A DNA stretch of 64,000 bases from Saprospiraceae bacterium (GCA_026129545.1 JAHCHX010000001.1:805501-869500), one strand, 5' to 3'; shown: positions 34,095 to 45,090, numbered from the stretch's first letter. Program-made: numbers and translations. Notes: generated from the letters alone by a model not told the origin.

Positions 34095-34899
34095 GAATAA
34101 AAGACCTCTCATCCTAGTCACGAACGACGACGGCATCGTCGCCCCCGGCATCCGAGTCTTGGTCGAAATCGCATCCGCCCTCGGCGATGTGGTAGTGGTA
34201 GCCCCTGACTCGCCCCAAAGCGGACAGGGACATGCCATCACCATCCACGACCCCCTGCGCCTGAAAAAAGTCAATCTTTTCCCGCCCGACGTGGAAGCGT
34301 GGGAATGTTCGGGCACTCCCGTGGACTGCGTAAAATTGGCCAAGCACGTCGTGCTCAAAGGCCGCAGTATTGACCTATGCGTGTCAGGCATCAACCACGG
34401 CAGCAACGCCTCCATCAACATCATCTACTCCGGCACGCTCTCAGCTGCCATGGAGGCCTCACTTGAAGGCATCAAGAGCATTGGGTTTTCACTCGACGAT
34501 TTTAGTTTCGACGCAGACTTCAGCCCCTCCAAACCCTGGGTCAGGAAAGTAATGGAGCACGCCCTCCAACATCCCTTCAAACATGGCAACTTGCTGAATG
34601 TCAACATTCCCAAACTGCCTGCCGAACAAATTCGCGGCCTGCGGGTGTGCCGTCAGGCAGATGCGCGTTGGGTGGAAAAATTCATGGAAGGACGCGACCC
34701 CAGCGGCCAGCCATACTACTGGCTCACAGGCGAGTTCGTGAACGAAGACAATGCCGACGACACCGATATCTGGGCCTTGCAAAACGGATTCATCTCGGTG
34801 GTGCCTTCCATGCACGACCTGACGAACTACAAGGCCATGAAAGAGTTGAAAGTGCTGGAACACGGCACACCCGTCAGAGAAATGCCCTCGCTGGCATAA
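34093..34899 (+). CDS. surE: 5'/3'-nucleotidase SurE
   Basis: The 268-residue product has the SurE active site, ILVTNDDGIVAPGI, at the N-terminus, then VVVAPDSPQSGQGHAIT, SGTPVDCVKLA and the Asn motif VSGINHGSNASINIIYSGT. These coordinate a divalent metal and hydrolyse nucleoside monophosphates. The length is normal. The TAACTTTG box almost touches the ATG, suggesting a leaderless or near-leaderless mRNA. Confidence 0.96.
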   Translation: MNKRPLILVTNDDGIVAPGIRVLVEIASALGDVVVVAPDSPQSGQGHAITIHDPLRLKKVNLFPPDVEAWECSGTPVDCVKLAKHVVLKGRSIDLCVSGINHGSNASINIIYSGTLSAAMEASLEGIKSIGFSLDDFSFDADFSPSKPWVRKVMEHALQHPFKHGNLLNVNIPKLPAEQIRGLRVCRQADARWVEKFMEGRDPSGQPYYWLTGEFVNEDNADDTDIWALQNGFISVVPSMHDLTNYKAMKELKVLEHGTPVREMPSLA

Positions 34900-34961
34900 G
34901 TTTGTTATTTTCAAAACCACTCACTCCGTCATCTGTTTCGCCACAAAACGAACACAACACA

Positions 34962-35444
34962 ATGGCTCACGCAAATCATACCCTTATCCATGCCCTCCGT
35001 GAAACCGCACAACGCCTCCGCGACGGAGCGCCGTACGCTTGGGGACATCACGGGCAGTGCAATTGTGGCAACCTCGCACAAGTCGCCACCGCTTTTTCTG
35101 CGGAAGAAATTCAGGCCTTTGCACTTGCCAGCGCCGGCGAATGGACAGAAATCGCCGAAAATCACTGTCAAATAACCGGGGCACCTGTTGATTTGATAGT
35201 ACAAAAACTGATGGAACTTGGCCTTACGCCCACCGATATTCACCATCTCGAATATCTCGACGACCGAGCGGTGTTGCGGCACCTCCCCGGCGGATTCAGG
35301 TGGCTGCGACGCAACAGCCGCAAAGACGCGGTTGACTACTTCGAAGCCTTTGCGGATTTGCTCGAAAACAAAATGCTCGACATGATGGTGGAGCACAATC
35401 TCGCCGAGCTCACCGAAAAAGAATGCGCGGTGGAAATGGCCTAA
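34962..35444 (+). CDS. Conserved hypothetical protein with CNCG motif
   Basis: From the ATG at 34962 the 160-residue product reads MAHANHTLIHALRETAQRLR, then YAWGHHGQCNCGNLAQVAT, and later DIHHLEYLDDRAVL and DAVDYFEAFADLLE. The CNCG segment might bind a metal. I recall similar uncharacterised proteins in other Bacteroidota but cannot assign a function. It lies between surE and argS on the same strand. Confidence 0.75.
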   Translation: MAHANHTLIHALRETAQRLRDGAPYAWGHHGQCNCGNLAQVATAFSAEEIQAFALASAGEWTEIAENHCQITGAPVDLIVQKLMELGLTPTDIHHLEYLDDRAVLRHLPGGFRWLRRNSRKDAVDYFEAFADLLENKMLDMMVEHNLAELTEKECAVEMA

Positions 35445-35448
35445 CCGC

Positions 35449-35456
35449 TACTTTTG
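35449..35456 (+). promoter_or_regulatory. Bacteroidota -7 element before argS
   Basis: TACTTTTG matches TAnnTTTG and lies 25 bases upstream of the argS ATG. Confidence 0.45.
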
Positions 35457-35481
35457 CCCCCTCATTTTTCATGCAAGCACC

Positions 35482-37335
35482 ATGTCAAGCATAATTCATA
35501 CCCTTCAAAACACCGTCGCTCAGGCCGTTGAAAAACTCTATGGCGAAGCCACCGAACCCTCAAAAGTGCAGGTGAACAACACCCCGCCCGATTTCACGGG
35601 CGATTATTCGGTCGTTGTTTTCCCTTTTGTGAAAATTGCCAAAAAAGCGCCCGACGCGACGGCGGTCGAGATTGGCGAGTATTTGCAAAAAAATGTAGCG
35701 GAGGTAAAATCCTTCAACGTCGTCAAAGGCTTTTTGAACCTCGAAATCAGCGACACTTACTGGCAGCAATTCCTGCAATCCATTTCCGCGAACGCCGACT
35801 TTGGCCGCCAACCGCGCAACGGACGCAAGGTGATGGTCGAGTTCTCCTCTCCCAACACGAACAAGCCCCTGCATCTCGGCCACATTCGCAACATCCTGCT
35901 CGGCTGGTCCTGTTCGCGGATATTGGAAGCCGTTGGTTATGAGGTCATTAAAACCCAAATCGTCAACGACCGTGGCGTGGCAATCTGCAAAAGTATGCTC
36001 TCTTGGCAAAAATGGGGAGCCGGTAAAACACCCGAAAACACAGGCATCAAACCTGACCATTTCGTAGGCGATTGGTACGTCCTTTTCGAGCAAAAAACCA
36101 AAGCCGAGTACGACGCATGGCAACAAACCGAAGAGGCAAAACGCATTTTTGAAACAAAGAAAAAGCCCAACCAAGGAGAAAAAGAATTTTTCAAGGAATA
36201 CAAAAACAAGTGGTTCAACGACCACTCCACGCTTGGGGCAGAAGTGCGCGAGATGCTCCTAAAATGGGAAGCCCACGCTCCCGACACCCTCGCGCTTTGG
36301 AAAAAAATGAATGGCTGGGTGTATGAGGGTTTTGAACAGACCTACAACGACTTGGGCGTCTCGTTCGACAAGCTCTATTACGAGAGCGACACTTATCTCC
36401 TCGGCAAAGACATCGTGGAAGAGGGCCTGTCGAAAGGCGTTTTTTTCAAAAAAGACGACGGCTCGGTGTGGGTTGACCTGACCGATGCCGGCCACGACCA
36501 AAAACTCGTCCTGCGCTCCGACGGCACCTCTGTCTATATCACGCAAGACCTCGGCACGGCGCAAATGCGCCACGCGGAACTGGGCTGCGAACGCTACGTC
36601 TATGTCGTGGCCGATGAGCAGAATTACCATTTCCAAGTCTTGTTCGAGATTCTAAAACGCCTTGGCGAGCCTTACGCCGAAGGGCTGCACCACCTTTCCT
36701 ACGGCCTCGTGGAGCTGCCGACAGGCCGCATGAAAACCCGCGAAGGCACGGTGGTGGATGCCGACGACCTCATCGCCGAGGTCATACGCTTGGCCAACGA
36801 GCAGGCTTCGGAGCGTGGCGAGATAGAGGGCGTTTCGCCAGCAGAGCGGCAGGAAAACCTGCGCCGCGTGGGCATGGGGGCGCTCAAATTTTTCATCGTG
36901 AAAGTCCATCCGCACAAAAAGATGATATTCAACCCCGAAGAGTCGGTGGATTTGCAAGGACAGACGGGGCCTTACATCCAGTACAGTTACGTCCGCATCA
37001 ACGGCCTCATGCAACGGGTTGAAAAAGAGAAAGTTGACTTGTCGAAGACTAGCGCCTACGGCGATATTCAGCCGCAGGAAAAGGAACTGCTTGTGGCTCT
37101 GCACGACTACCCGAACGTGGTGCTGAAAGCCGCCGAAGGGTACGACCCCTCGCTCGTCGCCAACTTCTGCTACGACTTGGCGAAGAAATACCACCGCTTT
37201 TGGCACGACCTTTCGATTTTCAATGCTGACACGGCAGAGGCAAAGGCGTTTCGCCTGACCTTGAGCCGTTCGGTGGGGCAAGTGTTGAAATCAGGAATGG
37301 GCTTGCTGGGGGTGGAGATGCCGGAGCGGATGTAA
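35482..37335 (+). CDS. argS: Arginyl-tRNA synthetase
   Basis: The 617-residue class I synthetase has the N-terminal additional domain (about 1-100), the HIGH-type motif in VEFSSPNTNKPLHLGHIRN and a Rossmann core with YITQDLGTAQMRHAELGC and YGLVELPTGRMKTREGTVVD. It ends in the anticodon-binding helical domain with the C-terminal LLGVEMPERM, typical of ArgRS. It charges tRNA-Arg. Length and ends are normal. Confidence 0.97.
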   Translation: MSSIIHTLQNTVAQAVEKLYGEATEPSKVQVNNTPPDFTGDYSVVVFPFVKIAKKAPDATAVEIGEYLQKNVAEVKSFNVVKGFLNLEISDTYWQQFLQSISANADFGRQPRNGRKVMVEFSSPNTNKPLHLGHIRNILLGWSCSRILEAVGYEVIKTQIVNDRGVAICKSMLSWQKWGAGKTPENTGIKPDHFVGDWYVLFEQKTKAEYDAWQQTEEAKRIFETKKKPNQGEKEFFKEYKNKWFNDHSTLGAEVREMLLKWEAHAPDTLALWKKMNGWVYEGFEQTYNDLGVSFDKLYYESDTYLLGKDIVEEGLSKGVFFKKDDGSVWVDLTDAGHDQKLVLRSDGTSVYITQDLGTAQMRHAELGCERYVYVVADEQNYHFQVLFEILKRLGEPYAEGLHHLSYGLVELPTGRMKTREGTVVDADDLIAEVIRLANEQASERGEIEGVSPAERQENLRRVGMGALKFFIVKVHPHKKMIFNPEESVDLQGQTGPYIQYSYVRINGLMQRVEKEKVDLSKTSAYGDIQPQEKELLVALHDYPNVVLKAAEGYDPSLVANFCYDLAKKYHRFWHDLSIFNADTAEAKAFRLTLSRSVGQVLKSGMGLLGVEMPERM

Positions 37336-37420
37336 AAGAAACTCCTCGCAAAAGCGCAAAGACGCGTATTTTTTTGGGAACATCTGCCAAGGGGGGCTTC
37401 TCCACGCTTCCGCGAAAAAA

Positions 37421-37894
37421 TCAAAAGAAAAACCGCGCCCCGATACCTCCACCCATATCGAAATTGGTGTCCGGTACGAGGTCGAGCCGTGGCGTGAGTT
37501 GAATAAAAATATCGAAGCGGTCAATCTCCACGTTCAGGCCAAAATTGCCGCTCAAGCCCACCACCGTTTCGTCGTCCTTATCCCGGCGGTTGCGCTCGCG
37601 CACACCCACATAGCCTCCCGGCCCGTAGTAAAAGTTGAATTTAGGGCTGGTGCTCAGCGGTTTGAAAAACAAACCATGCACGTTCACGAAAAAAAAATTG
37701 CGGTCGCGGTCACTGAAATCCCAAGCGAAAAGAAAGTCGAGTCGCATCGGCTTGGTGCCGCGAAAGTGAAGATTAAGCCCGGTGGGGTCGCCAGCCTGAA
37801 AGCCAACCCCGACGTTTTGCGCGTGCAGGGTGTTGAAAGACGCTAAAAGAATGAAACCACAAAAAAGCGGAAAAAGGAGGTTGTATTTTTTCAT
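37421..37894 (-). CDS. Outer-membrane beta-barrel-like protein
   Basis: From the ATG at 37894 the product is 157 residues with a signal peptide (MKKYNLLFPLFCGFILLASF, cleavage after HAQ). The mature part is made of short alternating strands (VGVGFQAGDPTGLNLHFRG, FNFYYGPGGYVGVRERN) and ends in aromatic residues (GGIGARFFF), as in small outer-membrane barrels. The exact family is not clear. A TACTTTTG box is just upstream. Confidence 0.75.
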   Translation of the reverse strand: MKKYNLLFPLFCGFILLASFNTLHAQNVGVGFQAGDPTGLNLHFRGTKPMRLDFLFAWDFSDRDRNFFFVNVHGLFFKPLSTSPKFNFYYGPGGYVGVRERNRRDKDDETVVGLSGNFGLNVEIDRFDIFIQLTPRLDLVPDTNFDMGGGIGARFFF

Positions 37895-37914
37895 AATTGC
37901 CGGAATTTGCGCCG

Positions 37915-37922
37915 CAAAAGTA
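37915..37922 (-). promoter_or_regulatory. Bacteroidota -7 element for the barrel gene
   Basis: The minus strand reads TACTTTTG, 21 bases upstream of the ATG at 37894. Confidence 0.45.
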
Positions 37923-38071
37923 AACGCTGTTTGCTTGAGTGCCATTGTTGAACAACATTTCGGGAAGCGGATTCAAACGAATGTGTCTCCCACTCCAATC
38001 CACTCTGCTTTTTTGCCAAATAAATCTATCACACCACAATACAGTGCCTGCGGCACTGCCTCCGTTCCGCC

Positions 38072-39748
38072 ATGTACTCAGATATCGAGATTGCTCAAAA
38101 AGCAACTTTGCAGAAAATCACACAGCTCGCAGAAGAAAAATTGGGAATCCCTGAAACAGCCCTCGAACCTTATGGTCGCTACAAAGCAAAAATTTCCCTC
38201 GATTATCTCGCCGCTCTTCCTCCGCGCCCCGACAGCAAATTGATTCTTATTTCAGCCATCAACCCAACGCCTGCCGGCGAGGGCAAGACACTCACCTGCA
38301 TTGGTTTGGGCGACGCGCTCAACCGCATTGGCAAACAAACCGTCATCTGCCTGCGCGAGCCAAGCCTCGGCCCCGTATTCGGCATGAAAGGCGGCGCGGC
38401 AGGCGGTGGCTATTCACAGGTGGTGCCGATGGAGGATATTAATCTTCATTTCACGGGCGATTTCAACGCCATCGCACTGGCCAACAACCTGCTCGCGGCC
38501 TTGATAGACAATCACATCCACCACGGCAACGCGCTCGGCATTGACGTGCGCCGCATCACATGGAAAAGGGTGATGGACATGAACGACCGCGCCCTGCGCC
38601 GCATGGTGGTGAGTCTCGGCGGCACGGGCAACGGCTTTCCACGCGAAGACGGTTTCGACATCGTGGTGGCATCCGAAGTCATGGCTATTTTTTGCCTGGC
38701 CACTTCGTTGCAGGATTTGAAGGAACGCCTCGGCAACATCGTCGTGGCTTACACCCGCGACCAACAACCAGTGCGGGCACGCGACCTGAACGCGCACGGC
38801 GCCATGGCAGTCTTGCTCAAAGACGCGCTGCAACCGAACCTGGTGCAAACCCTCGAACACACGCCCGCTTTGCTGCACGGCGGCCCATTCGCCAACATCG
38901 CGCATGGCTGCAACTCCGTGCTGGCCACCAAAAACGCCCTCAAACTCGCCGACTATGTGGTGACGGAAGCTGGCTTTGGCGCTGATTTGGGCGCCGAAAA
39001 ATTCATAGACATCAAGTGCCGAAAAAGCGGCCTGCGCCCGCACGCGGTCGTGATTGTCGCCACTGTTCGGGCGCTCAAATATCACGGTGGCGCCGATGCC
39101 GAGAACCTCAACCGGGAAGACTTCGTCGCGTTGGGCAAAGGCTTCGCCAACCTCGAACGCCATCTCTCCAACATCCAAGACCACTTCGGCCTTCCGTGCG
39201 TGGTGGCAATAAATCACTTTTTGCACGATACGGAGGCAGAAATCAATTTGCTGCTGGAACGCTTGGCAGCGCGAAACACCCCCGCCGTGTTGGGCCGACA
39301 TTGGGCGGAGGGAGGCAAAGGAGCGGAAGAACTGGCTCGCCGCGTGGTGGAAACCGTCGAAAACACCCCCAGCGATTTCCGCTTTCTCTATCCCGACGAA
39401 ATGCCCCTTTGGGAAAAAATGAAAACCATCGCCACAAAACTCTACGGCGCCTCCGACATTATCGCAGACCCGGATGTGTTGTCGAAAATCAAAAAAATAG
39501 AAGCGCAGGGCTACAAAAATTTGCCCATCTGTGTCGCCAAAACCCAGTACTCATTTTCCACCGACCCGAAACTGCGGGGCGCCCCAAGCGGCCATGTGGT
39601 CAAAATCCGCGAAGTGCGGCTGGCCGCAGGCGCCGAGTTTGTCGTGATGATTTGTGGCGACATCATGACCATGCCGGGGCTGCCGAAGGTGCCTTCGTCC
39701 GAGAAAATTGACATTGACGAGCATGGGAAGGTGATGGGGTTGTTTTGA
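38072..39748 (+). CDS. fhs: Formate--tetrahydrofolate ligase
   Basis: The 558-residue product carries the FTHFS P-loop [19 protein letters not shown], then [30 protein letters not shown] and [13 protein letters not shown], all typical motifs. The enzyme uses ATP and formate to make 10-formyl-tetrahydrofolate in one-carbon metabolism. Length is normal. The RM insertion lies immediately downstream. Confidence 0.97.
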   Translation: MYSDIEIAQKATLQKITQLAEEKLGIPETALEPYGRYKAKISLDYLAALPPRPDSKLILISAINPTPAGEGKTLTCIGLGDALNRIGKQTVICLREPSLGPVFGMKGGAAGGGYSQVVPMEDINLHFTGDFNAIALANNLLAALIDNHIHHGNALGIDVRRITWKRVMDMNDRALRRMVVSLGGTGNGFPREDGFDIVVASEVMAIFCLATSLQDLKERLGNIVVAYTRDQQPVRARDLNAHGAMAVLLKDALQPNLVQTLEHTPALLHGGPFANIAHGCNSVLATKNALKLADYVVTEAGFGADLGAEKFIDIKCRKSGLRPHAVVIVATVRALKYHGGADAENLNREDFVALGKGFANLERHLSNIQDHFGLPCVVAINHFLHDTEAEINLLLERLAARNTPAVLGRHWAEGGKGAEELARRVVETVENTPSDFRFLYPDEMPLWEKMKTIATKLYGASDIIADPDVLSKIKKIEAQGYKNLPICVAKTQYSFSTDPKLRGAPSGHVVKIREVRLAAGAEFVVMICGDIMTMPGLPKVPSSEKIDIDEHGKVMGLF

Positions 39749-39852
39749 GGAAGCGCTTGGCTTTCACGCAAAATCCGAAGCCTATCGAAAGTAAACACAA
39801 TAAAAAGTTTTAAAGGCCAGACAATTTCAAGAGTTTTGCGAAAAAGTTTGAA

Positions 39853-40713
39853 ATGCAAATCAACACAAGATTGATACTCGGAGACTCGGCCAAGGAGTTG
39901 AAAAAACTAAACGATAACTCCGTAGACCTGATTTTCACTTCTCCTCCCTATGCCGACCAACGCAAATCCACTTATGGCGGCATCACCCCAGAAGAGTACG
40001 TCAATTGGTTTTTGCCGATTGGAGAAGAGCTGCTGCGCGTGTTGAAACCCGACGGCACTTTCATCCTGAACATCAAAGAAAAAGTGTCAGAGGGCGAGCG
40101 AAGCACTTATGTTTTGGAGTTGATTTTAGAGATGCGCAAACAAGGTTGGCTCTGGACAGAAGAATTCATCTGGCATAAAAAAAACAGTTACCCCGGAAAA
40201 TGGTCGAATCGCTTTCGCGACAGTTGGGAAAGACTCTTGCAATTCAACAAAAACCGGAAGTTCAATATGTATCAGGACGAAGTGCGTGTTCCGGTCGGCG
40301 ATTGGGCAAAAGGGCGTCTGCGCAATTTGAGCGCGACCGACCAACGTCGCGACAACGCCAAAAACGGCAGCGGATTTGGCAAAAACGTCTCCAATTGGGT
40401 CGGCAGGGAGTTGGTATATCCCACCAACGTGCTCCATCTCGCCACCGAATGCAGCAACAAGAATCACAGCGCAGCCTTCCCAAGGGAACTGCCCGAATGG
40501 TTTATCAAACTTTTCACGAAAGAAGGCGACACGGTGCTTGACCCCTTTGCCGGCTCTGGCACGACCCTCGAAGTGGCACAGCAAATGCGCCGGCATAGTA
40601 TCGGCATCGAAATCGTTCCCGAATACTTCCAAATGATGCAGCGACAAATCGAACCCGTCAATCTTTATCTCTTTGAACCTGAATCGGTATATGAATCCAC
40701 TCCATCTAAGTGA
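39853..40713 (+). CDS. DNA methyltransferase of a type II restriction-modification system
   Basis: The 286-residue product has the catalytic motif TSPPYADQR (residues 30-38) in the N-terminal half and the AdoMet-binding motif [16 protein letters not shown] in the C-terminal half. This order is the beta class, with an (S/T)PPY motif that suggests N4-cytosine or N6-adenine methylation. It protects host DNA from the neighbouring nuclease. Its last 23 bases overlap the endonuclease start at 40691, so the pair is translationally linked. The recognition site cannot be read from the sequence. Confidence 0.9.
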   Translation: MQINTRLILGDSAKELKKLNDNSVDLIFTSPPYADQRKSTYGGITPEEYVNWFLPIGEELLRVLKPDGTFILNIKEKVSEGERSTYVLELILEMRKQGWLWTEEFIWHKKNSYPGKWSNRFRDSWERLLQFNKNRKFNMYQDEVRVPVGDWAKGRLRNLSATDQRRDNAKNGSGFGKNVSNWVGRELVYPTNVLHLATECSNKNHSAAFPRELPEWFIKLFTKEGDTVLDPFAGSGTTLEVAQQMRRHSIGIEIVPEYFQMMQRQIEPVNLYLFEPESVYESTPSK

Positions 40714-43099
40714 CGTAGTTGAGTACGTTGAAAAGAACATTCCTGTTTTCCACGAAAAAAGGCTCGACAGTCTTATCAGTTTAAAACTTACCGATGTTCT
40801 GAAAAGAAAAAACCCATACCTATTTAGGGCAAAAAATGTCGCTACCGCCGAACAGATAGTCCGCAACATCGTGGATGCCCATTTGTCATCACACGAAGAA
40901 ACCATCTTTGGCGACTGGCTGGAGGGCCTTGCCATTTTCGTCAATCAAAAAGTGTATGACGGGCGAAAATCCGGCATCCCGGGGATTGATTTGGAAGTTG
41001 ACAAAGACAATGTTCGATACATCGTTTCTATCAAGTCTGGCCCAAATTGGGGAAACAGCCGCCAATTGGAAAAACTGAAACAAGATTTCAAAAACGCGAA
41101 AAAGACACTTCGAACAAGCAATTCAAACCTGAACGTAGTGGCGGTCAATGGCTGCTGCTATGGACGTGACAACAAGCCTGACAAGGGCGATTATTTCAAA
41201 TACTGCGGACAAAGATTCTGGGAGTTCATCTCTGGTGATAAAAGACTTTACCTCGACATTATCGAACCCATAGGCAACAAAGCGAAAGAAAGGAACGAGG
41301 CTTTTGATACTGCCTATGCCGCAAAAATCAACACTTTTACCAGAGAATTTTTATCAGAATTTTGCACTTCCACGGGCCAGATTGATTGGGAAAAAATTGT
41401 GCGGGTAAACGCTGCCGAAGACTTGGCTGAATTGCCTACGCCCGAAAATTTCTTGGAGGAAATAGTCGTCGAATACTTGAAGACAGATAAAAAGAAAAAG
41501 AAAAAAAACATCCTCACCCGCTTCCCCCCCGAACCCAACGGCTACCTGCACATCGGCCATGCCACGAGCATCTGCCTCAATTTCAACCTCGCGCTGAAAT
41601 ACGGCGGCAAAACCAACCTTCGCTTCGACGACACAAACCCCGTCACCGAAGACACCGAGTATGTGGACAGCATCATCGCCGACGTGCGCTGGCTGGGCTT
41701 CCAGCCCGCCAATATCTTCTACGCCTCCGACTATTTTCAACAACTCTACGAGTGGGCTAAAGTCTTGATTCGGAAAGGAAAAGCCTACGTCGATTTTTCC
41801 ACTGCCGAAGAAATCGCTGCGCTGAAAGGCACACCGACCGAGCCGGGCAAAGACAGCCCTTATCGCAACACTTCGCCCGAAGAAAACCTCGCCTTGTTTG
41901 AAAAAATGAAATCGGGCGAATTCCCTGACGGCCATTGCGTGCTCCGCGCCAAAATTGACATGGCCTCGCCCAACATGATTATGCGCGACCCACTGCTCTA
42001 CCGCATCAAACACGCGCACCACCACCGCACGGGCAACGACTGGTGCATCTACCCGATGTACGACTGGGCGCACGGCCAAAGCGACAGCATCGAGCATATC
42101 ACGCACAGTATCTGCACCTTGGAATTCGTGCCGCACCGCGAACTCTATGACTGGTGCATCGAACAACTCGGCATTTTCCCCTCCAAACAATACGAATTCG
42201 CACGCCGCAATCTTTCCTACGCCGTCACGAGCAAACGCAAACTCAAGCAACTCGTGGAGGAAGGTCATGTGCGGGGTTGGGACGACCCGCGTATGCCCAC
42301 CATTTCGGGCTTCCGCCGGCGCGGCTACACACCCGAGAGCATCCGCGAATTTTGCGACCGCATCGGCGTGGGCAAACGCGAGATGGTGGCCGATATGTCG
42401 CTGCTCGAATTTTGCATCCGCGAGCACCTGAACAAAATCGCGCTGCGTCGCTTCGCCGTACTCGCTCCGCTCAAAGTAGTGATTACCAACTACCCGGAAG
42501 GCCAAGTGGAGCATCTCGAGACAGAAAACAACCCCGAAGACCCGGACGCGGGCGGTCGGCCTATCGCCTTTTCCAGAGAAATTTTCATCGAACACGACGA
42601 CTTCATGGAAAATCCGCCGCCCAAGTATTTCCGCCTCTCGCCCGGCGGCATGGTGCGGCTCAAATCGGCCTACATCATTCATTGCGACGAAGTATTGAAA
42701 GATGCGAACGGCAACATCACGGCCCTACATTGTTCCTACATCCCGGAAAGCCGCTCCGGCAACGACACCTCCGGCCTCAAAGTGAAGGGGGTGATTCACT
42801 GGCTTTCAGCGGCTACGGCCAAGACCGCCGAAGTGCGGCTCTACGACCGCCTTTTTCAAGTGGAAGACCCGGCAGCCGAAGAGGATTTCAAATCCACGCT
42901 CAACCCAAATTCACTGCAAATCATTGATAATGCGCTGATTGAGCCTGCGTTGGCAGAAGCGAAGGCAGGCGAAAAATTTCAGTTCACGCGATTGGGCTAT
43001 TTCTGCGTTGACCCTGATTCGACGCCGGGAAAGCCTGTGTTCAACCGCACGGTTACGCTGAAAGACGCTTGGGCGAAGGAGATGAAGAAGGCCAACTGA
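40691..43099 (+). CDS. glnS: Fused PmeII-like restriction endonuclease and glutaminyl-tRNA synthetase
   Basis: One uninterrupted 802-residue frame contains two proteins. Residues 1 to about 243 look like a PmeII-family type II restriction enzyme, with [25 protein letters not shown] and [20 protein letters not shown], ending [11 protein letters not shown]. From about residue 244 the frame continues as glutaminyl-tRNA synthetase: [14 protein letters not shown], a lysine run, [14 protein letters not shown] (HIGH motif), [20 protein letters not shown] and TSKRKL, ending WAKEMKKAN. No stop separates them and no ATG precedes the GlnRS part; only GTG (41399) and TTG (41420) are possible internal starts. 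The nuclease stop seems lost by the insertion. Both halves look complete. Confidence 0.85.
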   Translation: MNPLHLSDVVEYVEKNIPVFHEKRLDSLISLKLTDVLKRKNPYLFRAKNVATAEQIVRNIVDAHLSSHEETIFGDWLEGLAIFVNQKVYDGRKSGIPGIDLEVDKDNVRYIVSIKSGPNWGNSRQLEKLKQDFKNAKKTLRTSNSNLNVVAVNGCCYGRDNKPDKGDYFKYCGQRFWEFISGDKRLYLDIIEPIGNKAKERNEAFDTAYAAKINTFTREFLSEFCTSTGQIDWEKIVRVNAAEDLAELPTPENFLEEIVVEYLKTDKKKKKKNILTRFPPEPNGYLHIGHATSICLNFNLALKYGGKTNLRFDDTNPVTEDTEYVDSIIADVRWLGFQPANIFYASDYFQQLYEWAKVLIRKGKAYVDFSTAEEIAALKGTPTEPGKDSPYRNTSPEENLALFEKMKSGEFPDGHCVLRAKIDMASPNMIMRDPLLYRIKHAHHHRTGNDWCIYPMYDWAHGQSDSIEHITHSICTLEFVPHRELYDWCIEQLGIFPSKQYEFARRNLSYAVTSKRKLKQLVEEGHVRGWDDPRMPTISGFRRRGYTPESIREFCDRIGVGKREMVADMSLLEFCIREHLNKIALRRFAVLAPLKVVITNYPEGQVEHLETENNPEDPDAGGRPIAFSREIFIEHDDFMENPPPKYFRLSPGGMVRLKSAYIIHCDEVLKDANGNITALHCSYIPESRSGNDTSGLKVKGVIHWLSAATAKTAEVRLYDRLFQVEDPAAEEDFKSTLNPNSLQIIDNALIEPALAEAKAGEKFQFTRLGYFCVDPDSTPGKPVFNRTVTLKDAWAKEMKKAN

Positions 43100-43233
43100 C
43101 GAACGAAGTCGTTGCGCAAAGGGAATCCATTATGCGCTATTTTTAGTCTAAACCGACTATTTCTACGCCGAAATGCCATAAGAGCTGCATCTTCGACTTG
43201 CTTTCTCTTTGGGGACACTAAACTTTCTACGAT

Positions 43234-45090
43234 ATGCTAAACCAATCAAAATTGCTTTTTTCTGCGGCTTTCTTAATGCTTTTTGCATTAACATCTCAAA
43301 GTCAAGCCCCCACTCCTTTCTGGAGTGAGGATTTTACCAATGGATTCCCTGCGGGTTGGACGACCACCGACGCATCTGGCCAAAACATTCTCTGGACATG
43401 GTGCCCAGACCCCTTGCTTGGGAACTCAAACGCTGGCTGCTCGCCCATTTTCAACGATGGCATCAATCTGCAAGAGCCTTTCAAAGCGACAACCAGCTCC
43501 ACCGGATTCATGACTTTGGACTCGGACGAACCACTTGCGCTACCCCAAAATCACATATCTCGTCTCACTACTTCCGCTATTGACTGCTCGGGTAAAGACC
43601 AAGTATTCATCACCTTTCAGGCACATATCGGTGTTTATACGGTTTCTGCCGAATCTGGTGCCGTGCTGCGTGTCAGCTCGGATGGCACTAACTGGACCGA
43701 GTATGTTATTTTTCCCGGTCTGACCACAGGTGTGCGTTGGTCAAAAAACCCAGAAGAAATCGTCGTGGATATATCGTCTGTGGCTGCAGACAAGCCCACG
43801 GTTTATGTTCAGTGGCAGTGGACGGGCAACTGGGAGTATTTCTGGAATCTTGACGACGTGGAAATTTACGATGTGAACCCTACGGCGCGGTTCAATATTT
43901 CCATGACCAACTTTTTCTATCCTGCTTCCAGCTATGCTACACCTGCCTCGCAAATTGCGACCGACACATTTGGCTTCTTCGTCACCTTGTCGAACAAAGG
44001 ATTGGAGCCAATGACCAATATCGTCGTAAAAGCGGCGGTGGAAAATACCCTGACCCAACAAGTTTTGTTTGAGGACAGTGTGGTGGTGGCTGTTCTTAAT
44101 CCCGGCGTGGTTGATAGCGCCATCGATTTTTCAACCTTGTATGCGCCGGAGCTGCCGAAAGGGGAATATCTCATTCGATATGAGGTTTATGCAGATTCCA
44201 TTGACTTGCGGCCTGACGACAATGTGGGCGGCAGCCCATTCATCGTGACTGATGAATACTTTGCAAAGGAGGACGAACCACAATCATATACTCGCACCGC
44301 TCAGGATATTGCTTGGAACGTTGGCAACTATTACCTCATGGGCAGTGGCACCAACGACAAATATCAAGCAACCAACGCCGTTTTTGCATTTTCGACCGAC
44401 CCTGCTGAGTTGCTACTTACAGACGTAAAAGCTGCAGTTTACTTGTTCAAGGTAAACGACGACATAGCGCCTGATTTTTCCAATTTTGAAGTGAATTCTT
44501 TTCCCGGGAATAGTTTGGAATGGCTGGGTTTTGCCGATTACTCAGCGCCACCAACCATTACACCCGGACAACTTCAACAAGTGGAAATCATTGATTTTGA
44601 ATCTGGTTTGCCGGGTGTTCCGCTGGAGACGGGGGGGCGTTACTTCCTCATGGTTGGCTATCCCGAAGAGGCTAAGCAGACCAACCATGCTTTCAACCGC
44701 AAAATCAAGTACTACAACACCATCAGCACGGTCATCTACACCAGCCAATGGTTTTTGGGTGGTTTTGGCGATGATTTTAGTGCTGTGGTGCGTATGTACA
44801 TCAGCCTGCTCTCCACCACTGACGACAAGCCGCTGCCGGAGTCCGCGTTCAAAGTATTCCCCAACCCTGCAAGTGATATCCTCAATCTTGACCTCAATTT
44901 TGACCGGCCGACAGATGTCACCATCACAATTGCCGAATTGAGCGGTCGGGTTGTCAATATCGAAGACCGCCAAGGGGTCACAAACGAAATTCGGAAATTC
45001 AACCTCAACGGATTGGCGGCGGGCATTTACTTGGCGCGTATTGCTACAAAAGAAGGCTCGCGCACATTGAAGTTTATGGTGCAGAGATAA
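43234..45090 (+). CDS. Secreted protein with type IX sorting domain
   Basis: The 618-residue product has a signal peptide (MLNQSKLLFSAAFLMLFALT), a beta-rich N-terminal part starting PFWSEDFTNGFPAGWTTTD, typical of cleaved-adhesin or MAM-like domains, and a C-terminal T9SS type A sorting tail: FKVFPNPASDILNLDLNF, then LNGLAAGIYLARIATKEGS, ending KFMVQR. It should be exported to the cell surface or medium. The substrate is unknown. No T9SS machinery genes lie in the window. Confidence 0.88.
   Translation: MLNQSKLLFSAAFLMLFALTSQSQAPTPFWSEDFTNGFPAGWTTTDASGQNILWTWCPDPLLGNSNAGCSPIFNDGINLQEPFKATTSSTGFMTLDSDEPLALPQNHISRLTTSAIDCSGKDQVFITFQAHIGVYTVSAESGAVLRVSSDGTNWTEYVIFPGLTTGVRWSKNPEEIVVDISSVAADKPTVYVQWQWTGNWEYFWNLDDVEIYDVNPTARFNISMTNFFYPASSYATPASQIATDTFGFFVTLSNKGLEPMTNIVVKAAVENTLTQQVLFEDSVVVAVLNPGVVDSAIDFSTLYAPELPKGEYLIRYEVYADSIDLRPDDNVGGSPFIVTDEYFAKEDEPQSYTRTAQDIAWNVGNYYLMGSGTNDKYQATNAVFAFSTDPAELLLTDVKAAVYLFKVNDDIAPDFSNFEVNSFPGNSLEWLGFADYSAPPTITPGQLQQVEIIDFESGLPGVPLETGGRYFLMVGYPEEAKQTNHAFNRKIKYYNTISTVIYTSQWFLGGFGDDFSAVVRMYISLLSTTDDKPLPESAFKVFPNPASDILNLDLNFDRPTDVTITIAELSGRVVNIEDRQGVTNEIRKFNLNGLAAGIYLARIATKEGSRTLKFMVQR

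Noticed and set aside
41354-42682. 442-residue minus-strand frame opposite glnS
   Set aside because: GlnRS motifs on the plus strand are unmistakable; the antisense frame has no recognisable family.
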